NCBI GenBank assembly: GCA_031963365.1
Contig: JASSUF010000021.1
Span: 1-20,754, forward strand
Reading direction: 5' to 3'
Length of the DNA stretch: 20,754 bases
DNA from: JASSUD01 sp031963365
Lineage (GTDB): Bacteria > Pseudomonadota > Gammaproteobacteria > Burkholderiales > Burkholderiaceae
The position numbers were made by a program, and so were the translations under genes. Within the stretch, counting starts at the first letter, position 1. Each line of letters starts with the position of its first letter. A model generated the notes under the pieces. The model was not told where the DNA came from. It saw only the letters and a program-made list of their open reading frames with translations, and did no database searches. Shown here one piece after another: positions 15,133-20,754 of this stretch.

Positions 15133-16404
15133 ATGACGGTTTCCCATCGATACCGTGCGTATCTTAATGCCCGCTTTTTGCGCTGCATTTTATTAGGTTT
15201 TAGCTCCGGCCTGCCTTTATTTGTGCTCGTCAACTTAGTACAGGCTTGGCTGAGCTCGGAAGGGGTGGATATTAAAACCATCGGGCTGTTTGCACTGATT
15301 CAATTTCCGTATACCTGGAAGTTTCTGTGGGCACCGCTGATGGACCGTTTTACTTTACGTTTTGTAAAGTGGGTCCCGGGGCGCCGGCGAGGGTGGGCAT
15401 TAGTTACACAAATTGCAGTCATGATTGGCATCGCAGCGCTTGGCCAAGTGTCTCCAAGTTATGCCATGTGGGCGGTGGTAACCGTGGCCCTGGGTCTAGC
15501 ATTTAGCAGCGCAAGTCAAGATATCGTGCTCGACGCTTGGCGCAGAGAGCAGCTAGGTGAAGAAGAGCAAGGCTTAGGCGCAGCTATCTATGTCAATGCG
15601 TATAAAGCAGCAACGCTTGTGCCAGGCTCTTTATCTTTTATTCTGGCAGACCATTTGCCATGGTCTATGGTATTTGCAATAACCGCAGTATTTATGCTGC
15701 CGGGTTTGCTGTGTACGCTACTCAGTCCCGAACCTGTCGTAGAAGGCTCTCCCCCTAAAACTTTGCGCGACGCCGTTGTATTGCCTTTTCGTGAATTCAT
15801 ATCACGCGGGGGATGGAGGAATGCGTGCTGGATTTTAGCCTTTATCTTTTTATATCGACTGGGCGACAGTATGGCGACCTCGCTGGCAACGCCTTTTTTC
15901 CTGGATATAGGGTTTAGTAAAACGGAAATTGGAACCGTAGCCAAGCTCGGAGGATTTTGGGCCAGTTTACTAGGAGGGCTCACAGGCGGCATCCTGCTAC
16001 TGCGCATTGGAATCGTACGCGGCCTATGGATTTTTGGCCTGGCGCAGTGGTTGGCTATTTTTGGATTTGTATGGCTAGCAACACAAGGAGCCCATCTAGT
16101 AGGCTTAGCTGTTGTGATGAGCGTAGAGACCTTCAGTGTAGGTTTAGGAATGGCTGCATTTACCGCCTATTTAGCCACCGTTACAGACCGTCGCTATACC
16201 GCCACACAATTTGCTTTGTTCACCAGTTTAGCAGCGGTACCACGCACCGTGGCAAACTCCTTAACGGGCTATATTGTGGCGTACACGGGATGGCTATATT
16301 TTTTCTGTATATGTGCAGCCATCGCCGTGCCGGGCATGCTGCTTTTAACAAAAGTAGCGCCTTGGAGTAAATCCAAGGAACCGCTCCAATCCCCGACCCC
16401 CTAG
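15133..16404 (+). CDS. ampG: AmpG-type muropeptide permease (MFS transporter)
   Basis: AmpG imports GlcNAc-anhydroMurNAc peptides released during murein turnover, for recycling and beta-lactamase signalling. The 423-residue inner-membrane protein is hydrophobic throughout, with about 12 likely helices. Family-like stretches include F-S-S-G-L-P-L-F near the N-terminus, W-L-S-S-E-G-V-D-I-K-T-I-G-L-F, Y-T-W-K-F-L-W-A-P-L-M-D-R, and S-S-A-S-Q-D-I-V-L-D-A-W. The start is the ATG at 15133 (M-T-V-S-H-R); upstream in-frame GTG codons lie inside repeat F2. No strong ribosome site is seen. It follows metW as in Burkholderia, but here with two repeat elements between. It pairs functionally with the MltA-type enzyme in this window. 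Confidence 0.92.
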   Translation: MTVSHRYRAYLNARFLRCILLGFSSGLPLFVLVNLVQAWLSSEGVDIKTIGLFALIQFPYTWKFLWAPLMDRFTLRFVKWVPGRRRGWALVTQIAVMIGIAALGQVSPSYAMWAVVTVALGLAFSSASQDIVLDAWRREQLGEEEQGLGAAIYVNAYKAATLVPGSLSFILADHLPWSMVFAITAVFMLPGLLCTLLSPEPVVEGSPPKTLRDAVVLPFREFISRGGWRNACWILAFIFLYRLGDSMATSLATPFFLDIGFSKTEIGTVAKLGGFWASLLGGLTGGILLLRIGIVRGLWIFGLAQWLAIFGFVWLATQGAHLVGLAVVMSVETFSVGLGMAAFTAYLATVTDRRYTATQFALFTSLAAVPRTVANSLTGYIVAYTGWLYFFCICAAIAVPGMLLLTKVAPWSKSKEPLQSPTP

Positions 16405-16420
16405 GACACGCTCTAAGAAA

Positions 16421-16463
16421 AAACCTGTGGCTAGGGGTTGGTTTCTCCATCAACCACAGGTTT
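16421..16463 (-). terminator. Rho-independent terminator of the minus-strand membrane protein gene
   Basis: AAACCTGTGG (16421-16430) and CCACAGGTTT (16454-16463) form a perfect 10-bp stem with a 23-base loop. On the minus strand the stem is followed by a T-rich run (TTTTTTCTTAG), a classic terminator directly after the stop at 16465. It may also stop plus-strand transcripts from ampG, whose stop is at 16404. Confidence 0.7.
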
Positions 16464-16464
16464 A

Positions 16465-17826
16465 TCAGGCCATATCGCTTTGCTTACCCGACGCATCTTG
16501 CGCTTTTTCATTTGGTTGATTTGACTGATTAGCAGCCGCTTCTACAAAAGAAATAGTTGGATTATTTTGAGGATTCACACTTAATCTTCTCACTACATCA
16601 ACCTGCGTCTCTTGCATGGCTTTGACCATATTGAAGAGATCGTCTAACTTTTTATTTTGAGCGCTCAGCTGCGCATTTAACCTGGCGACCTCTACATTAT
16701 TACCTACTCTATTTACACCTGACACAGCCATCTCCAAAAATTCATTCAAGGACTTGCTCATTGCATCGAGCTTGTCTGAGGTTTCTTGCAATCTAGGCCC
16801 ATAGTGATGGGTATGAAACCAAATACTTATTCTCGCAAGGACAATGACAGCAGCAACTACTGATGCATATAAAATAGAACCTTGCCAAGCACATAGACCA
16901 ATGGTTGGAAGCAGTACTACAAATAAAGAATCTATAGATTTAAGCGAACGTATAAAGACGGGGAAAGTTTCACTAAAATTTTTAACCTTTCCTATCAATA
17001 TCTCGAAGGGGGTTTCTGTCGATATATTCTGATCGCTAATAAGCGGTGTGGATTCGGATGGGACAACCGCCTCTTCTTGCGCAACAGCAGATAATACGGC
17101 GTGGAGAAACTGGGTTGAATCCAAAAGGCTTTGCTTGGGAGCAGGGATATCCGCTTCCAGCATAGGATCCACGCTCTCCAGTCTATACACAAACTGTTTT
17201 TTCTCTTCTTCGGTCAATCTAGACCATTCGTTAGACCAATCTTCTAGCCCAGCCGCTACAAAAGAGCTTGGACCTGGCACCTTAGCGAGCACGAATGTCT
17301 CGCAGAACATTTTGCCAAGCTCATTAGCTTTAGCCTGAATGGCTGTCATCTCTTTGCTAAAAAACCATTTGCAAGGAACTTTTTTATTTAGCTCTGAAAG
17401 TACTTCTGCTATTTCGCTAAAGATCGTTCCAAATTTTGCTAAGGTCTCTTCTGTATCCAGAGCATGGGCTTCTTCCGATAGCAAGAAGCCCTGCTCAACC
17501 GCCTGCGCAGAGTCCTGCAAACCTAAATTTTCTAAAGAAGCAATTCCTGCTACTTTCCCAAATTGCACTAATAGCCTTCTAACGCCCTCAGATTGGAGCA
17601 TCTGATGCATAAGCTGAAAAGAGGCTACTGAATTTAAATGCGAGAGCGCTTCATTGAGCCTCTCAAACTGCTGCACTAGCGCTTGTTCAGTATAAAAATG
17701 GGGGAAGTGCGTTACATCAGAATCTATAAGAGAGGGGGAACGCGTGGTAGATGCACTGTACTCAGAGTGAGCTAAAGGATGGCAATGTGGGGGAAAAGGG
17801 GGTACTCCTGTTGTTTCCGACCCCAT
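16465..17826 (-). CDS. Unrecognised protein with paired membrane helices and a C-terminal coiled coil; candidate type III substrate
   Basis: I do not recognise this 453-residue protein. The ATG at 17826 has GGGAG at about 8-base spacing. The N-terminus (1-40) is Ser/Thr/Pro/His-rich without a signal peptide. Residues 45-250 look helical and acidic. Two adjacent hydrophobic segments at about 299-315 and 318-337 could form a membrane hairpin. Residues 345-415 have heptad-like hydrophobic spacing suggesting a coiled coil, and the tail is polar. It lies downstream of sctT-sctU and the EamA-type gene on the same strand, after a 141-base gap, and has its own terminator. A membrane hairpin with a coiled coil is seen in type III translocators and in membrane-targeted effectors, so a secreted role is possible but unproven. 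Confidence 0.7.
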   Translation of the reverse strand: MGSETTGVPPFPPHCHPLAHSEYSASTTRSPSLIDSDVTHFPHFYTEQALVQQFERLNEALSHLNSVASFQLMHQMLQSEGVRRLLVQFGKVAGIASLENLGLQDSAQAVEQGFLLSEEAHALDTEETLAKFGTIFSEIAEVLSELNKKVPCKWFFSKEMTAIQAKANELGKMFCETFVLAKVPGPSSFVAAGLEDWSNEWSRLTEEEKKQFVYRLESVDPMLEADIPAPKQSLLDSTQFLHAVLSAVAQEEAVVPSESTPLISDQNISTETPFEILIGKVKNFSETFPVFIRSLKSIDSLFVVLLPTIGLCAWQGSILYASVVAAVIVLARISIWFHTHHYGPRLQETSDKLDAMSKSLNEFLEMAVSGVNRVGNNVEVARLNAQLSAQNKKLDDLFNMVKAMQETQVDVVRRLSVNPQNNPTISFVEAAANQSNQPNEKAQDASGKQSDMA

Positions 17827-17967
17827 GATTCAAACTCCCTGCTGTAAACACCCAATGTATTGGGGTTGAAAGGAGTCTGATTCTTCCTAAAAAAGCAGGG
17901 CGCGTGGATAAGGCGAAATACCTATTCTTAAAAAATAAATCCCCTTCCCAACGCGCAAACTCATGCT

Positions 17968-18849
17968 TTACAAACGCGCTTTTGCCCGAGATAGGGCGAA
18001 TTTCAGCTTGCCTGAAGTCAACGCTATGCCTGCAAAAATGACCAAACTATCGAAAAACATCGATAAAGTCACCTGTTCTCCCAAAAAGCAGGCGCTCCAT
18101 AGGGTGCCGAAAACGGGAACGAGGAAAGTAACCGACATGGCATAAGCCGGGCCAGCGCGCCCAACCAGGCGGAAATAGAAAATATAGGCTATTCCCGTGC
18201 ATAAAACCCCTAAAGTTAGCACCGATAGCCATGCTTTATAAGAAATTGGCTCTGTGGGCCATAAGAAGAGGGCAAAGGGCAGTAAAACCAGCGCAGCAAA
18301 GAATTGGCTCCCAAATGCCACTACCCGGGAAGGCACTCCGACTATGTAATGCTTTAAATAGTTAGCTGCAAAACCATACAGTGCAGCTGCGCATAGTGAG
18401 GCAATAATAGCAGGCCACATATTCTGCGTACTCACTGCCAGTTTGCCCCATACTAAAAGCACTACCCCTATTATCCCTAAAAGCAAGCCCCAAGCCTGCG
18501 CGCGCGTTAACGGGATACTTTTCCATGTATAGCCTATCAAGGCACCCCATAGAGGGGTGGTAGCATTCAAAATGGAACTAAACCCTGCGCCCATGGAGAG
18601 AGTGGAAAACGCAAAAAGCGAAAATGGGATAGCGGAATTAGCTACTCCTACGACACATAGCGGCCAGGCATATTGCCGGATTTGTTTCAATGCACCCGCT
18701 TGCCGAAGTACGGGCAGTAGGATCAATGCACCTATTGCTACACGCACAGCAATAAGTGGGATGGGCCCAAACTCTGGAGCACCTATACGCATAAATAAAA
18801 AAGAAGCACCCCAAATGGCGCCCAAAGCAAACAGTTCAAGTACATTCAT
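17968..18849 (-). CDS. EamA-family (DMT superfamily) permease
   Basis: This 293-residue inner-membrane protein has about ten hydrophobic helices in two homologous halves, as expected for the 10-TMS drug/metabolite exporter family. Recognisable stretches are A-L-G-A-I-W-G-A-S-F-L-F-M-R at the N-terminus, N-A-T-T-P-L-W-G-A-L-I-G-Y after the first repeat, and L-V-P-V-F-G-T-L-W in the second. The substrate cannot be inferred; relatives export amino acids or other metabolites. The ATG at 18849 has GAGG 7 bases upstream and begins 11 bases after the sctU stop, so it is probably co-transcribed with the injectisome genes, though it is not a known injectisome part. Confidence 0.9.
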   Translation of the reverse strand: MNVLELFALGAIWGASFLFMRIGAPEFGPIPLIAVRVAIGALILLPVLRQAGALKQIRQYAWPLCVVGVANSAIPFSLFAFSTLSMGAGFSSILNATTPLWGALIGYTWKSIPLTRAQAWGLLLGIIGVVLLVWGKLAVSTQNMWPAIIASLCAAALYGFAANYLKHYIVGVPSRVVAFGSQFFAALVLLPFALFLWPTEPISYKAWLSVLTLGVLCTGIAYIFYFRLVGRAGPAYAMSVTFLVPVFGTLWSACFLGEQVTLSMFFDSLVIFAGIALTSGKLKFALSRAKARL

Positions 18850-18860
18850 TTTCGTATCCT

Positions 18861-20120
18861 CTATACCCGATCTGAAAAATGACGATATTTCGCTAAGTCA
18901 TCTGGTGCAGAACCTTTATGGTCTGCGTTAGCTCCGCTTTCTTTTTCTTTGGAGTCCGTGCTTTGTGCATCTGCATCTATATGTGGATGGTCCTCAGACG
19001 CTTGAATGTCTTCTTCCTTTTCTGGCAATGTTTCATCTGCACTATCCACCTCCTCTATGTCTTCTACCTCTGCTTCAAGCGTTTCTTCACGCTCTAACAT
19101 TGCGATACGCAGCACTTCGGCCACCGGTTCAAATAGCGCTTCGGGAATATAGTCCCCAATTTTGGTATCGGCCATCAAACGCCGTGCGAGAGGGACATTT
19201 TCAAGGATGGGAATTTTAAAGCGTTCTGCCAACTGAATAATTTTTTCAGCCATAAGGCCCGCGCCTTTTTCAATCACCATAGGCAGTGGCGTTTCTTCCG
19301 GCTCATAGTATAGACAAACGGCCAGATGGGTAGGGTTACGTACCACTGCATTGGATTGTTGTACTCGAGAAGCAGTATCTTCTTGTTGCATTTCATTATG
19401 CAAACCTCGAATACGCCCTTTCATTTCCGGGTTACTTTCGATGTCTTTATATTCTTGGCGGACATCATGTTTAGACATGCGTAATTGTTTTCTAAGCTGA
19501 TAACGCTCGAAAAAATAATCGATGCCTGCAAAAACAATATAAAACGCAATCAGGCACACAAAGAGCCAAGCTGCGAGACGGCCAATAAGCGGTAAAGCAC
19601 AATCTACGCCGCAGGCTGGTAAATAGAGGAAAGAGCGGCTATAGGTGCGAAAAATGTGAAAAAACACGAGTGCCAATAAACAAATCATCAGCAAGGTGCG
19701 AAAGAGGCCGTAGATTTTTTTAACTGAAAAAATATTTTTAATATTGTTTATAGGATTGAGCGCATCCATTTTCGGGATCAATTTCTTAAGCGCAAATAAA
19801 AACCCTGTTTGCAATACGCCCGACAGCACTGTGGTAAAAAATACTACCGTAATCAGTGATCCAACGAAATGCAGCAGCACCTCTATACACTGCGTAAGCA
19901 CGCGCCATAGAGCCTGATTAAGTGGTAGCAATACATAATCTATGGTTCGCCCAAAGGTATCTTGCAGCGCGATTACCAGTTTGGGACCTTGCATCCATAG
20001 CCAAAGCGTTATGGTCATGAGCTGGGCGCCCTTTATGATCAACTCGCTCTTAACAACTTGCCCTTCTTCCCGTGCATCCTGTAGCTTTTTCTGGGTCGGC
20101 TCTTCGGTCTTCTCAGCCAT
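18861..20120 (-). CDS. sctU: Type III secretion export apparatus switch protein SctU (YscU/SpaS/FlhB family)
   Basis: SctU is an inner-membrane part of the export gate that cleaves itself to switch substrate class. The 419-residue protein starts M-A-E-K-T-E-E-P-T as in the family, has four membrane segments in the first 210 residues, a linker with M-S-K-H-D-V-R-Q-E-Y-K-D, and the autocleavage motif N-P-T-H at 262-265. I place it with injectisome rather than flagellar proteins because of the linker and the SctT partner, but I do not assign a subfamily. After about residue 340 there is an acidic, low-complexity tail of about 78 residues, longer than in many homologues. The start ATG overlaps the sctT stop by 8 bases, so translation is likely coupled. 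Confidence 0.94.
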   Translation of the reverse strand: MAEKTEEPTQKKLQDAREEGQVVKSELIIKGAQLMTITLWLWMQGPKLVIALQDTFGRTIDYVLLPLNQALWRVLTQCIEVLLHFVGSLITVVFFTTVLSGVLQTGFLFALKKLIPKMDALNPINNIKNIFSVKKIYGLFRTLLMICLLALVFFHIFRTYSRSFLYLPACGVDCALPLIGRLAAWLFVCLIAFYIVFAGIDYFFERYQLRKQLRMSKHDVRQEYKDIESNPEMKGRIRGLHNEMQQEDTASRVQQSNAVVRNPTHLAVCLYYEPEETPLPMVIEKGAGLMAEKIIQLAERFKIPILENVPLARRLMADTKIGDYIPEALFEPVAEVLRIAMLEREETLEAEVEDIEEVDSADETLPEKEEDIQASEDHPHIDADAQSTDSKEKESGANADHKGSAPDDLAKYRHFSDRV

Positions 20121-20754
20121 GCAATAAACGCTCCACCAGCGGGCCGATAAATCGGAAGCGATCGGTTAGCATAGTTAAAGCCAGTGGCAAACCTAGCGCT
20201 AGAACTAAACATGCCCCGAGAGATTTAATAGGCATGGCCAGAAAAAATACATCGATTTGCTCACTGGCTCGGTTAATTAAGCCCAGTGTCACATCGACCA
20301 TAACCATGACGGCAATAGCTGGCAGTGCAAACCGAATACCTAACTCCAAAACCAAGTGCGATTGCTGCACCAAAAACGCGGCCGTGTCGCTATCAAAAGA
20401 GAGCGATTTTCCAATGGGAAGCAGCGAATACGAGTTATATAAGGCTTCTAGCAATAAGTTGAATCCTCCGGTCGCAAAAAACATCGCTGCGAGCAGCTGC
20501 ATAAACAGCAAGGAAAATAAAGAAGCCTCTTCGCCTGATGTGGGATTTAAAACTTCCGCAAGGCCTGCTCCTCGCACCATATCTACCAAAGCACCCGAAA
20601 CATCAATGGCCCAAAAAGGAATAGCCGCTAAAAAGCCTATATAGAGGCCCACTGCCATTTCGCTTATTGCCCATAGCACTAGCAGGTTTATATCGGTGGT
20701 CACGGAGGCCGAGACCGATGCCATAGCATAAGGAATCGTAGGAATAGCGAGTAA
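20113..20754 (-). CDS. sctT: Type III secretion export apparatus protein SctT (YscT/SpaR/FliR family), N-terminus outside window
   Basis: SctT forms part of the export gate with SctR, SctS and SctU. The frame is open to the right edge of the window: codons before the Met at 20724 read L-L-A-I-P-T-I-P-Y-A, so the gene is truncated by the window and not by mutation. Visible residues include the family-typical I-G-F-L-A-A-I-P-F-W-A-I-D-V-S-G, D-M-V-R-G-A-G and the L-N-P-T-S-G-E-E-A-S region, followed by several hydrophobic helices. The 3' end overlaps sctU by 8 bases, in the T-U order common to injectisome operons. Confidence 0.9.
   Translation of the reverse strand, partial: LLAIPTIPYAMASVSASVTTDINLLVLWAISEMAVGLYIGFLAAIPFWAIDVSGALVDMVRGAGLAEVLNPTSGEEASLFSLLFMQLLAAMFFATGGFNLLLEALYNSYSLLPIGKSLSFDSDTAAFLVQQSHLVLELGIRFALPAIAVMVMVDVTLGLINRASEQIDVFFLAMPIKSLGACLVLALGLPLALTMLTDRFRFIGPLVERLLHG

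Noticed and set aside
15588..16007. 139-residue minus-strand frame
   Set aside because: It lies antisense inside ampG and has no motif; a shadow of the real gene.

Overview
The window looks like part of a reduced, intermediate-GC genome of a Burkholderiaceae bacterium, plausibly a host-associated or endofungal lineage of the Mycoavidus/Glomeribacter type. This is inferred from protein character (betaproteobacterial-looking Rpe, TrpE, MetX-MetW, Hda and AmpG), partial Burkholderia-like gene order, an injectisome (type III secretion) operon end, and many intergenic repeats. No rRNA, tRNA or CRISPR array was seen.

Layout. 1-284 is AT-rich leader sequence without a convincing gene. 285-1880 (+) is an unrecognised, very AT-rich, Ser/Thr/Pro-rich protein with an internal 34-residue duplication. 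It converges on three minus-strand genes: a THUMP-type rRNA methyltransferase, mnmA (tRNA 2-thiolation) and dsbD (periplasmic thiol reduction). Next come mltA (-), a murein transglycosylase lipoprotein, then rpe (+) and trpE (+). A HAD phosphatase and hda (-, overlapping ATGA) converge on trpE. The divergent gap 12474-12959 holds two inverted-repeat elements and leads into metX-metW (overlapping) and ampG, all plus strand. The right end is minus strand: sctT (cut by the window edge), sctU, an EamA-type permease, and an unrecognised two-helix membrane protein.

The most striking feature is a family of roughly 130-190 bp palindromic elements built from a unit ending in GTAGGTTGGTGGTGA. There are seven copies (4649-4782, 6836-6998, 9103-9235, 10797-10930, 12523-12709, 14835-14968, 14978-15105) plus one possible remnant at 3380-3401, together about 1 kb or 5% of the window. 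Some touch genes directly. The stop codons of dsbD and trpE lie inside element termini, the mltA stop lies at an element edge, and the trpE reading frame is open back into an element that offers its only upstream ATG. A second, unrelated 148-bp inverted-repeat element sits just upstream of metX.

Functional themes are peptidoglycan turnover (MltA, AmpG), amino-acid synthesis (TrpE, MetX-MetW), RNA modification (MnmA, THUMP methyltransferase), replication control (Hda), periplasmic redox (DsbD) and type III secretion (SctT, SctU, perhaps with the two unrecognised proteins as substrates). Compared with the mltA-apaG-rpe-gph-trpE-trpG order that I recall for Burkholderia, apaG, gph and trpG are missing here. 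Repeat elements occupy the rpe/trpE and trpE/downstream junctions, which suggests they mark rearrangement points.
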